Of a DNA stretch of 64,000 nucleotides, positions 44,878 to 53,259 are shown in pieces. Each line of letters begins with the position of its first letter. Position 1 is the first letter of the stretch. The translations under genes and the position numbers were made by a program. This DNA comes from Schlesneria sp. (GTDB lineage: Bacteria > Planctomycetota > Planctomycetia > Planctomycetales > Planctomycetaceae), in contig JAQGHU010000078.1 of the NCBI GenBank assembly GCA_028291515.1, positions 1-64,000 of the forward strand, in the 5' to 3' direction. Below the pieces are notes generated by a model. The model had not been told where the DNA came from. It saw only the letters and a program-made list of their open reading frames with translations, and ran no database searches.

Positions 44878-46095
44878 TCAGGAGTGATCGACTAATAATG
44901 ATGCTTCGAAGTCTGCATGCATGGGGTGACTGTAGCCGTCGGCATCCACTTCAACGCTGAACATCGACTCCTGGATCACCCTACGGGCTTCCCAGATGTC
45001 ACAACGCAGGTAGTTTGCCACTTCCTTCTCACTGAGTTCCCCTCGCTCGTATGCATGCACGGTGAGGAACTTGTAGCGATCTGGATACGCCGGTTCAGGC
45101 TTGGCCTCGACAATCAGCCCCAGCTTCTTTTCTGCTTCGCGGATGGGCAATCCCCGCTCCTTTTGCAATTCCCACGTTCCCTGCTTGAGCAGGCCTAGTG
45201 ATTCCAGCCGTAAGGCCATGGCTTCCATTGAGACAAAATAACGGTGTTTCAACTTCACCAGATCACCGACTTGGAAGTTGCCCGTCGCGTTCACGATTTC
45301 ATTGAATCGAAATCGCACCGATGATGCGGGCATCAGGAAGCTCATCGCGAACGATTCCGCGAAACGCTCGTTGGCTGGCTTTCTACCGAAGATGGTCAGG
45401 TAGTCGATGCCAGCAGTGTAGCGGTCCACGATCAAGTGGGCGTACTCGTGCGAAATGGAGGCACGCTGTTTGTCAGGGGGATGGACACTGTTGATCAGCA
45501 TGCACCCTCCGAGACCTTCAACGAAAATGTACATACCCGCAAACATCGGCGGCAAGCGGGCGAAGAAGATTCGAACTCCCACATCCGACTCCAGTAGGCT
45601 ACGAATGTTCTGGATAGGTTGGTCACCCAGACCAAGTCGCTGACGCTCGCGGTTCGCCACATCCTCGGCGAGTTCGCTGACATTGACGTGCGGGTTCAAT
45701 TCAACCAGTTGCGGATAGTTCATCCGCATGGGAGCCTTCATCCTCTGTTCGAGATCAAGGTAATTCTCCACAAATTGCTTGAACTCACCGATGGCCGCCT
45801 TGAGTCGCTCGACATCGCCAGGTTTCACTTTCTCCATTGCCGCCCGGAAATGCGGCAGAAAGTCGGTCAACGGTTCCATCGTGCGGACGAACTGGCTGAC
45901 CGGTTGGCCGTAAAAAGCGGCAAGTTTAATGATCTCTGCAGACTTGGCGGCTCGTTCCCCTTTCTCAATGGCGATAAACGTGGGACGGCTCACCCCGATA
46001 TGTTCGGCAGCGTCTTCCTGCTTGATGGATCTAGCTTTTCTTGCCTCGGCCAACCGCTGGCCGATGATCCGCGGCGAGGCGGGATCGGTCGTCAT
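44878..46095 (-). CDS. XRE regulator fused to ImmA/IrrE metallopeptidase
   Basis: A 405-residue protein. Residues 10-65 are an XRE helix-turn-helix (GQRLAEARKARSIKQEDAAE, GVSRPTFIAIEKGERA). Residues about 150-260 are an ImmA/IrrE (COG2856) zinc peptidase: H216-E-Y-A-H220 in SISHEYAHLIVDRY, and the downstream NERFAESFAMSFLMP with the third zinc ligand. The C-terminal part has no clear motif. GGAG lies eight bases before the start. It is probably the antitoxin and autoregulator for the PIN-like protein after it. Confidence 0.88.
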   Translation of the reverse strand: MTTDPASPRIIGQRLAEARKARSIKQEDAAEHIGVSRPTFIAIEKGERAAKSAEIIKLAAFYGQPVSQFVRTMEPLTDFLPHFRAAMEKVKPGDVERLKAAIGEFKQFVENYLDLEQRMKAPMRMNYPQLVELNPHVNVSELAEDVANRERQRLGLGDQPIQNIRSLLESDVGVRIFFARLPPMFAGMYIFVEGLGGCMLINSVHPPDKQRASISHEYAHLIVDRYTAGIDYLTIFGRKPANERFAESFAMSFLMPASSVRFRFNEIVNATGNFQVGDLVKLKHRYFVSMEAMALRLESLGLLKQGTWELQKERGLPIREAEKKLGLIVEAKPEPAYPDRYKFLTVHAYERGELSEKEVANYLRCDIWEARRVIQESMFSVEVDADGYSHPMHADFEASLLVDHS

Positions 46096-46663
46096 GAGAT
46101 GGCTCCTAAAGCCAGTGAAATGGCTTTGTAGACATTAGTTTGGATTGACGGAAAATCCGCGTTTGGAGTTTTCCCATCGTCCATCAGCTTTCCGACAGCG
46201 CCACATCAGCTGACAGTCGTCGGGTCATATACCAAGGTCTCATTCTCTGGCATTGATTCCCCCGAGTTACGGAGTGCTCGTTTCTATCAACTCAAGGATA
46301 GTGAACATGTTTACTTTGTCAATTTTTAATTTCATTTTATAAACAAAAAGTAAAGTCAATGATCATCGAAAAAGGTACAATCCTTCGCGGGCAAAGCCAA
46401 GATGTCGGTATTTCGATCGCCGATTTGAACCAGCTGAATCGTGCATGGGTTCTACCCAATAGATTTACCTGAATGCACTTGCGCGCATGAATTCAAACCA
46501 ATGCGGAATGAATTCTCTGCATCGCGCAAGATTTCAGTATCGCGAGTTCGAATTCAAATCGCTGTTGCGCAAAGAATTAGAGTGAACCTAGCTGAGTTCT
46601 CGCGAAGAGCGACTCCGTTGACGCTGAAATCTTGAGCGCCGGTTTAAGAAAAGCGGCGGCAAA
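46096..46663. other. AT-rich intergenic region upstream of the XRE-ImmA gene
   Basis: A 568-base gap. It holds the candidate promoter and operator for the XRE-ImmA/PIN operon (46295-46322) next to a markedly AT-rich stretch (46310-46365) unlike the surrounding DNA. The part from 46400 to 46663 shows no gene or hairpin that I can support. Confidence 0.5.
46295..46322 (-). promoter_or_regulatory. Promoter with overlapping palindrome for the XRE-ImmA operon
   Basis: On the minus strand TTGACA (46322-46317) and TATCCT (46300-46295) lie 16 bases apart. The spacer is filled by the near-palindrome AGTGAACATGTTTACT (46300-46315, one mismatched pair), a plausible operator for the XRE protein. It is 200 bases before the start codon. 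A second TTGACT lies just upstream of it. Confidence 0.45.
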
Positions 46664-49600
46664 TTAAGGGCTGCCGCTCGCGCCAGTGGCCCAGTCGACT
46701 TTCACCGTCTTTGTCGCAGGAATGAATTCGATCCGGCGCCCGTTGGCTTCGTGGCGGCGGCCATTATTGTCCTGGGCGATCGTGGCACTCTGGTTGCCGT
46801 AAGAACGCAGCATATACAGCCCCTTCGCGCCGTCGTAACTAATCTCGCTGGCATTCGCATAAAAGCCGCGGCCTTCGATACGGGCATTCCCCTTGCCGAC
46901 CAACTGCTGATAATCCACAGGCTGATTCGGCCCCTTGGAATGGTGTGAGAACTCCAGTTCGTCGCAGCGCATACTGCCTGCCAGTGGCGGAAGGTGATCT
47001 GCATCGATCTTATCGGTCGTCCGTTCGACGGGGCCATGCACGATCAGCACTGAATCGAAAAAGGTCGATCTTTGCTCGCGAATCTTGCCAATCATGCGAT
47101 CTTTGAAATCGATACAGGTGAATGTCCACACCGAACTGACAGAATCGATCGGTCGATTGGCCTGAATCAGATCTCGCTGAACGAGTGCATTCTTTTTGTC
47201 CCGTTGCAAGACTTGGATCTGCCCCGGTCCCTGCGCCGAGGAGGTCCCTTTCAGGTGTTCGATCTTGAACTCGGCCACCTTTCCGCGTTGCACTTGGACC
47301 AGTTTCGTTCCCTCATAGGCCGAACTCTCAAAAGTCACATTCTCCTTGCAGTGGACTGTGCTCAGTTCGGGTTGCTGCTCGCGTTGTGTTTCCGTGAACG
47401 ACAGGCGCGACGACAGGCCGACATCCATCTGTTCGCATCGCATCCGGCTCAGTCCGAGTTCCGCGCGGACCTTCCCGATAAACTTGGCGGTCTGGCCGTC
47501 AAATTCCATCGATTCTTCCCACCACACATCTAAATCAGGATCGTTGGCGGTCTGGCCAATCGATTCGAGTTGCGTCCCTGGTGGAACGGGCAATTGCAGC
47601 AATCCGTTCCCTTTCACCCAGACACGATTGGCAGCGCGATCCAGATGAACTTCACGACCTTCGACGTGCAGACCGCGATCCCGCAGATGTGCAGGTTGAC
47701 CGAACAGATGAACGATTTCCCGCTGCAATCCGCGATTCTGCAGACGCAGCCGATCCCCTTCCGCTGTCAAAGGAGCCTCTCCATTTGGTCGCCGCTGCAC
47801 GATCTTCACGCGCCCTTGCGTCTCGACTTCGACCAATTCAGGCTCGGTTTTCCCTTCGATTCGCCGCATCTGCACGGCGATGCGATCGGCGACAACTTCG
47901 AGTGGTTCCTGCGATCTCGGCAGCTGGTTGGCTGGCCGAGACTTGTTTGTCGCTGCGCCACCAGTCGTCAGCGGGATATCAATTGGCGGACCCAGGGAAT
48001 CGCGAGCGCGATTGACTACTGAGTGATTGATGGGCTGCACACCACGATCTCGCAGCGCGACCTTTGGCTTGGGCTGTGGCTGCTGCTGGGGTCCAAGAGG
48101 CTGTCGCGCCGCAGACCGAGATACCGGGACTTCGAGAGCCACCAGTTGCAGAGATTCTCGCGAAACGTCACTCGTCTCCTGCAACGCGGGGTCAGCCTCA
48201 AATCGGACATCCAATTCGCCGGCATTCGCGATCAGTTGTGGACTAACCAGCGCGACATTGCGCTCGGCGAACAGTCGCTTCGGCTGCGGATCTGGTGACT
48301 TCTCACCTGGGGCCGCAGCAGGCTTGCCGCTGTCGGCAGGATTGTCGATCGGAGTAGCCAGCCAGAGTTGGATGACCTCGGCTAACAAACCGGTATGCTG
48401 GCGAGGCTGACGAAACGACGCTTGTTGCTGAATCTGAATGAAATCCAAGCCGCTAATAGCCGGGGACGACCTGGTCAGCTTAAGTTCCCCGGCCCAGCTC
48501 GCCACGAATGCCAATTCCTTCGTTTCCGGACGGATCATATCCATCTCGCCGGCCCCGCGACATAACACCTCCTCTGGCCAGCTATCTTCACGCATCCGGA
48601 CATCAACTTCAGGCACTGCCAGAGTTGAACCACGCTGCGTGACGTAGACTTTGCGTGGATGCGTCAGTTGCACTCGTCGTTGATCAGCATCGTAAACCAG
48701 ACGCGACATTGTCGCTCGCAGATCGCGGTCCGTCGACTCGATCTTAACCGTCTGGCCTTCGGCGATCAGTCGGCTGAACACCAAGTCCGTCTCAAGCTTC
48801 TGATACGGAGGCTTCTCCGGTGGCGTTCCGTCGTCGGGAGGTGGCACTTCAGCTTCGGCAGCAGGTGACTTGGCAAACTGCAACCACAGCTTATCGCACT
48901 CTAGCGCATCGTAGCCGTGTTTACTGGTCATGCTGTGAACCCGGACTGCACGCGAAAAGAGAGCCGTGTGTGCAGCGACATCGTATTCCAAGTCGCCGTT
49001 ACAGCGGACGATCACCAGTTTTTGCTGGCCCTGCTGAGGCATGCGAACGTCCAATTGTACCGGCTCAAACTTCTTGGTGACTGGATTGCTGCCGCTGCCT
49101 AATCTGATCGTACGAACGCCATAGACGTGGGGACGGTCACGGCCCGGTGGTCCTTCGGCGGGGATCAATTTGACGTTCAGGTTCCGTCCATACCCTGTGT
49201 GAGACGCATACTGGAACTTGACGGGATTCGTACTGATGAGCGACGGGGCCGATTCGTCAAATACAAATTGCTTCCCCTCGATCGCCAGGCCGTCGGCCCC
49301 CTTCATCTGCACTTCCCCGTCTAAGACGGCCCCTACGACACGACCGGGGTCGGGATTCGACGCATCGAAGCCCGAAGCGAACCGGACCAGCGCGGAATCG
49401 CTGACCAATGAGACGGCACTCTCGCGACCCTCTTTGTCCTTTTGCAGCCAGACCATCGCGAACGGGATAAAACGAATTTTGTTATCGCCAGGAATATGCT
49501 CAAATTTCTGGGTGTAGATGAACGACTGTCCCGATCGCATCATGTACTGCGATTCAGAGGCCCAGCTCAATTCGGCCAGATGAGCCTGCGCCACACGAAC

Positions 49601-49762
49601 GTTTTCCGCCGGGCGATGCGCCATGGCGTGCTCAGCCATATCGACGGGCTTCTCGGGGATCTCTGGAATCACCACGAACGGCCTGGTCGCGACGGCGTAG
49701 ACAGCGTACGTCCCCAGCAGGCAGGCGACTGTCGCGATCGTGAAGAGCAGGCGGGCGTGCAT
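46664..49762 (-). CDS. Giant OstA/LptA-like repeat protein, candidate LPS-transport bridge
   Basis: A 1032-residue protein with one N-terminal membrane anchor (residues 4-26, LLFTIATVACLLGTYAVYAV) and a long periplasmic part. That part reads as repeated OstA/LptA-like units: LVYDADQRRVQLTHPRKVYV, EGDRLRLQNRGLQREIVHLF, GREVHLDRAANRVWVKG, and at the end ANGRRIEFIPATKTVKVDW, each with the alternation of basis, value and gap typical of beta-jellyroll Lpt proteins. A proline/glutamine-rich linker lies near 540-620. It follows the gene for arabinose-5-phosphate isomerase by 60 bases, just as lptC and lptA follow kdsD in E. coli. I infer a single-chain LptC/LptA-type bridge that carries LPS to the outer membrane. 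Confidence 0.6.
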   Translation of the reverse strand: MHARLLFTIATVACLLGTYAVYAVATRPFVVIPEIPEKPVDMAEHAMAHRPAENVRVAQAHLAELSWASESQYMMRSGQSFIYTQKFEHIPGDNKIRFIPFAMVWLQKDKEGRESAVSLVSDSALVRFASGFDASNPDPGRVVGAVLDGEVQMKGADGLAIEGKQFVFDESAPSLISTNPVKFQYASHTGYGRNLNVKLIPAEGPPGRDRPHVYGVRTIRLGSGSNPVTKKFEPVQLDVRMPQQGQQKLVIVRCNGDLEYDVAAHTALFSRAVRVHSMTSKHGYDALECDKLWLQFAKSPAAEAEVPPPDDGTPPEKPPYQKLETDLVFSRLIAEGQTVKIESTDRDLRATMSRLVYDADQRRVQLTHPRKVYVTQRGSTLAVPEVDVRMREDSWPEEVLCRGAGEMDMIRPETKELAFVASWAGELKLTRSSPAISGLDFIQIQQQASFRQPRQHTGLLAEVIQLWLATPIDNPADSGKPAAAPGEKSPDPQPKRLFAERNVALVSPQLIANAGELDVRFEADPALQETSDVSRESLQLVALEVPVSRSAARQPLGPQQQPQPKPKVALRDRGVQPINHSVVNRARDSLGPPIDIPLTTGGAATNKSRPANQLPRSQEPLEVVADRIAVQMRRIEGKTEPELVEVETQGRVKIVQRRPNGEAPLTAEGDRLRLQNRGLQREIVHLFGQPAHLRDRGLHVEGREVHLDRAANRVWVKGNGLLQLPVPPGTQLESIGQTANDPDLDVWWEESMEFDGQTAKFIGKVRAELGLSRMRCEQMDVGLSSRLSFTETQREQQPELSTVHCKENVTFESSAYEGTKLVQVQRGKVAEFKIEHLKGTSSAQGPGQIQVLQRDKKNALVQRDLIQANRPIDSVSSVWTFTCIDFKDRMIGKIREQRSTFFDSVLIVHGPVERTTDKIDADHLPPLAGSMRCDELEFSHHSKGPNQPVDYQQLVGKGNARIEGRGFYANASEISYDGAKGLYMLRSYGNQSATIAQDNNGRRHEANGRRIEFIPATKTVKVDWATGASGSP

Positions 49763-49822
49763 GGAAGGATCAGGTACTCACAGTGAGTTCGACGAGGGCT
49801 GGATCAGCTTCAAATCGGGATT

Positions 49823-50827
49823 TCAACCGAGTCCGATCAAGTCGGTGATATCGATCAGTCCCACGGGGCAGCCCGCAGCATCAACCACAGGCAGTTCACT
49901 GACATGACGAGCCCCCAATAACTGCAAGGCTTCTTCCAGAATGGCATCGGGGCTGATCGTCAGCGGCTTGTTGGTCATCACTTCGGAAATCGGCCGATCG
50001 AATTGCTGATCCCGATGATGCTCCAGCAGTCGCGCCAGATCGCTGTCCGTGAATAGTCCTGACAGCCGTCCGTCGGCATCGACCAGCATGACGGCACCGG
50101 TCCGCCGGCCCGGTCGCGACAGCGTGACGAACACTTCGCGAATCGTGGCAGATTCACTGGCGATGCGAACTTGCTCCCCCGCCCGCATAATGTCTTTGAC
50201 CAAGGCCAAGCGTCGGCCCAGGCTGCCACCCGGATGGAACACGGCGAACTGCTGTGGTGTGAAATTTCGAACCTGACTAATCACCAGTGCCAAGGCATCG
50301 CCCACAGCCAGCATCGCGGCGGTGCTGGTCGTCGGAGCTAGTCCATGAAGTCCGGCCTCCACCATCCGCCCCAGCTGGATCGTGATATCCGCTGCCGCCC
50401 CCAGCGTGCTGGCGTCGCTGGCAGTAATGGCGATCACAGCCAGGCGCTGATCGGCGATCAAGGGAAGCAACCGGCAGATCTCTTCTGTTTCTCCACTGTT
50501 CGACAACATCAGCCAGACATCGTCCGGGCCGATACATCCCAGGTCGCCATGCAGCGCCTCGGTGGGATGCACGAAATGGGCTCGCGTTCCAGTCGAAGAA
50601 AGTGTCGCGGCGATCTTTCGCCCGATCAGCCCTGCTTTGCCGATGCCTGTCACCAGCGTGTTGCCACGGCAACCCGCCAGCAGCTCGACCGCATCACAGA
50701 ACCGCGTATCCAAACGACGAGCCAAAGCGAGCAGCGCCTGGCCTTCATGTGAAATGATCTCGCGCGCTTCACGCAGTTGCGCAACGCGTGAGGCAGAGAC
50801 AATCGAAGTTTCGGGGACCGCACTCAT
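49823..50827 (-). CDS. kdsD: Arabinose-5-phosphate isomerase KdsD (KpsF/GutQ family)
   Basis: Turns ribulose 5-phosphate into arabinose 5-phosphate, the first step toward KDO for LPS. The 334-residue protein has an N-terminal SIS domain (GNTLVTGIGKAGLIGRKIA, THFVHPTEALHGDLG-like AHFVHPTEALHGDLG, LMLSNSGETEEI) and two CBS domains (IMRAGEQVRIASE, PISEVMTNKPLTISPD, VSELPVVDAAGCPVGLIDI). It presumably shares a transcript with the large OstA-like gene after it, and together these point to LPS in the outer membrane. Confidence 0.92.
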   Translation of the reverse strand: MSAVPETSIVSASRVAQLREAREIISHEGQALLALARRLDTRFCDAVELLAGCRGNTLVTGIGKAGLIGRKIAATLSSTGTRAHFVHPTEALHGDLGCIGPDDVWLMLSNSGETEEICRLLPLIADQRLAVIAITASDASTLGAAADITIQLGRMVEAGLHGLAPTTSTAAMLAVGDALALVISQVRNFTPQQFAVFHPGGSLGRRLALVKDIMRAGEQVRIASESATIREVFVTLSRPGRRTGAVMLVDADGRLSGLFTDSDLARLLEHHRDQQFDRPISEVMTNKPLTISPDAILEEALQLLGARHVSELPVVDAAGCPVGLIDITDLIGLG

Positions 50828-51139
50828 GCGCGCTTCCTTGCCAGGCGGAACGCGCCTTCCTGGCGCGGGCCGGAAGTGTATCTGCGGTGAGGAGTTCGGT
50901 CAACGTGTCCCTTGAGTCAGGTAACGTATTACTCACTAGGGACTTGTGTTGCCGAAAATCAGCAGCTAAGACGGATTTCACCCGAAGTCGCGGGGTCGTC
51001 GAGAGAATACGAGCCGGTAAATCGGGGCCGCGTCTATTCGTGGCTTGGTATCCTCTCCTTCTTCGCGACTCCGCGTCTTCGCGTCTTCGCGTGAAAATCG
51101 CTTCTCCTTTTTCGCCTTCGCATAGCCTCTGATTTCGAA
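50828..51139. other. Intergenic region upstream of kdsD
   Basis: No gene seen. The middle is filled by a CGCGAAG-family repeat. The region separates kdsD from the triple-GYF gene, both on the minus strand, so it should hold the kdsD promoter and the end of the GYF transcript. Confidence 0.45.
50970..51110. repeat. CGCGAAG-family imperfect inverted repeat
   Basis: Left arm near 50975-50993 (GATTTCACCCGAAGTCGCGG) and right arm 51062-51103, in which CGCGTCTTCGCGTCTTCGCG forms a short tandem, followed by TGAAAATCGC. Same family as 23369-23515. Confidence 0.6.
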
Positions 51140-52921
51140 TCAGTCCTCGTTCGCTCGGGCCGCGAGCGCCGCGAGATCGACTGGAGGTCGTGGCTTCAAT
51201 CCCAGTTCGATGGCGGCTTCATTGAGCTTGGCGGCGAAGTTTTTTTCGTGAATCGATTCCGTGGCGAACCCAGCGGTCACCATGCGTGGAATTTCATCGC
51301 GACTCGCCCACAGCAGACATTGCTTGGCGGGTTCGTAGGGGCTGGCTTTGTCCTTCAATTCGGCAGCCATTTCTTTCCCCACCTTGGTCATTTTATTCTG
51401 TATGGCCGTCAATTCCGCGGGATTCGACCGCTTCGACTGAGCTTCCTGCAGCAACTGCGCCAGGATTTGATAGCGTTTGATATCCGCACCACGGCTCTTT
51501 GGCAGAAATCCCCAACCGAAAACCAAGGCGACGAGTGCAATGGCGCAGGCACCCCCGATTGCCTTGGGCTCTTTCAAGTGTTCCAGCATGTCCGAAAACC
51601 AAGTGCTGTCCGAAACCCGCTTCTTGGGATAAGACTTCACCGGAGTCGGAGCCGGCCGATTCATGCCATAGGTGCTCATTGCTGAACTGGAGCCGCTCCC
51701 CATGGAAGAGTAGCCACCACTCATCGAACCGGCATAGCTTGGTCGACTTGGTTCGGGCGCAGGCTCGGGAACTCGTTCCGGTTCAACTGGCGCGGGCGTT
51801 CTGATCGCGATCTGTGGATCCGATTTGGGTGCCTGACGGCTTGGTGATGCCGTTACATTCGACTGCGCTGCCGATGGGATCGGGATGGAAGGATTCGACT
51901 TCGCCTTGGCCACAGGTTCACTAACAGCCGACATGACTGCCGACTTCATCGCTTTCGCCGTGTCCGCCGCAGAGGGGGGAGCGGCGAGTGACGCGGCGGC
52001 CTGAGCTTGAGATCGCGCCAGATCTCTGGCAGCGGCGGCTCGAGTAATAAGCTCGACCGCCTGAAGCAGGCCGGGAATGTTCGAGGCGGGCACGTACTGT
52101 GAGTATTGCCCGTTGCGCACGAAATCCGATGGCTTCAATTGACCGGATTTGGCCAGGCCATACACTTGCGTGAATTCAACAGGACCGAATTCCACGCCAC
52201 CGGACCAGCCCCACCAGAAGCGATCGACGTTCGGAGCGGTGCCCCAAGCCACCAGACCCTGGGCTTGCTCTTCCGCAGCCTTATAGGTCGCGTCAGCCTG
52301 CGCCATCATCGATTCGGCGACCTTCGCCTTCGCTTGCTCGTACGCCAGCCGGTAAGTCATTTCCGGGTCAGGCATCGCGACAGGTGCTGGAGCGACGACT
52401 GTCGCGGGTGCGGCAGCGGCCACGACCGCCATCTTCGGATTAGACTTGACCGGTTTCTCGACCGGTGCCGGTCTGGGGACGATCGTCTTTTCATGAGCTT
52501 TGTAGGGGAGCGCGGCCATCAGTCGGCCGATCGAACCAGCGCGTCGCCATTTTCCGCCCGATCCAAGTTTCACCTGATCGTCGGCACTCAGTTGTTCTTG
52601 TTCGGCATACTTCAAGATCTCATCGAAGCTCAGCGGGCCGAGTTCATGATCGCCCAGCAGGCAAAACCACTCGTCACTCACCGCTTGCGGAGTCGAGATG
52701 TCAAAGTCTGAAAGAGTGGCCACCGCCAATGATCCACCGCGTTCGCTGGTCGAGAGTTCCAATTCATCGACTGTGGCCGCAGCGACCCACGACCCGCTGG
52801 AACCCAGTCGGACCTGATCGAGCGCCTGGATCGTGCCGCTGTCCGCCAGATCTTTGAGCTTCTCCAGCGGCAGAGGACCGAACTGTTCGCCGAACATACG
52901 GTAAAACCACTGATCTGACAT
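51140..52921 (-). CDS. Triple GYF_2-domain membrane-anchored protein
   Basis: A 593-residue protein with GYF_2 (DUF4339) domains at about residues 4-55 (WFYRMFGEQFGPLPLEKLKD), 83-140 (WFCLLGDHELGPLSFDEILK, KWRRAGSIGRLMAALPY) and 233-285 (WWGWSGGVEFGPVEFTQVYG). Between and after them lie alanine-, proline- and serine-rich linkers, and a membrane helix near 465-485 (AIGGACAIALVALVFGWGF) followed by a short helical tail. GYF domains bind proline-rich peptides. The second domain is nearly the same as the one at 24269. GGAG precedes the ATG. No function can be assigned. Confidence 0.78.
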   Translation of the reverse strand: MSDQWFYRMFGEQFGPLPLEKLKDLADSGTIQALDQVRLGSSGSWVAAATVDELELSTSERGGSLAVATLSDFDISTPQAVSDEWFCLLGDHELGPLSFDEILKYAEQEQLSADDQVKLGSGGKWRRAGSIGRLMAALPYKAHEKTIVPRPAPVEKPVKSNPKMAVVAAAAPATVVAPAPVAMPDPEMTYRLAYEQAKAKVAESMMAQADATYKAAEEQAQGLVAWGTAPNVDRFWWGWSGGVEFGPVEFTQVYGLAKSGQLKPSDFVRNGQYSQYVPASNIPGLLQAVELITRAAAARDLARSQAQAAASLAAPPSAADTAKAMKSAVMSAVSEPVAKAKSNPSIPIPSAAQSNVTASPSRQAPKSDPQIAIRTPAPVEPERVPEPAPEPSRPSYAGSMSGGYSSMGSGSSSAMSTYGMNRPAPTPVKSYPKKRVSDSTWFSDMLEHLKEPKAIGGACAIALVALVFGWGFLPKSRGADIKRYQILAQLLQEAQSKRSNPAELTAIQNKMTKVGKEMAAELKDKASPYEPAKQCLLWASRDEIPRMVTAGFATESIHEKNFAAKLNEAAIELGLKPRPPVDLAALAARANED

Positions 52922-53259
52922 TCCAGAACTCCTTCAGGGACTCGCCATCTGCCAAGCCGCCACGCCACTGCTTCGGCAGCGCGAAACGAAAATCAAATTG
53001 CCTGACGGATGGGATAGCGAGAGCGAGAGTCTACGGACCGCGACCGCTCTAGTGCGGATGGCGCAGATTTTCCGAAATCGCAACGCAGGGGCAAGTACTG
53101 CCCGGCCTTACTCACACCAATTTCACAACCTAAACACAAATCTCACATTTCACGAGATTCGAGGTGGTGGCGGAGTGGCCAAAACGACAGTTTGAGCTCA
53201 AACCATCGGCAAAAAATGCTGCGTCGCGACGCCCAAACGGCATGCCGCGACGCTCGCGA
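52922..53259. other. Intergenic region between the GYF and GGDEF genes
   Basis: A 338-base gap upstream of the triple-GYF gene. Apart from its ribosome binding site I see no gene, terminator hairpin or repeat in it. Confidence 0.4.
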
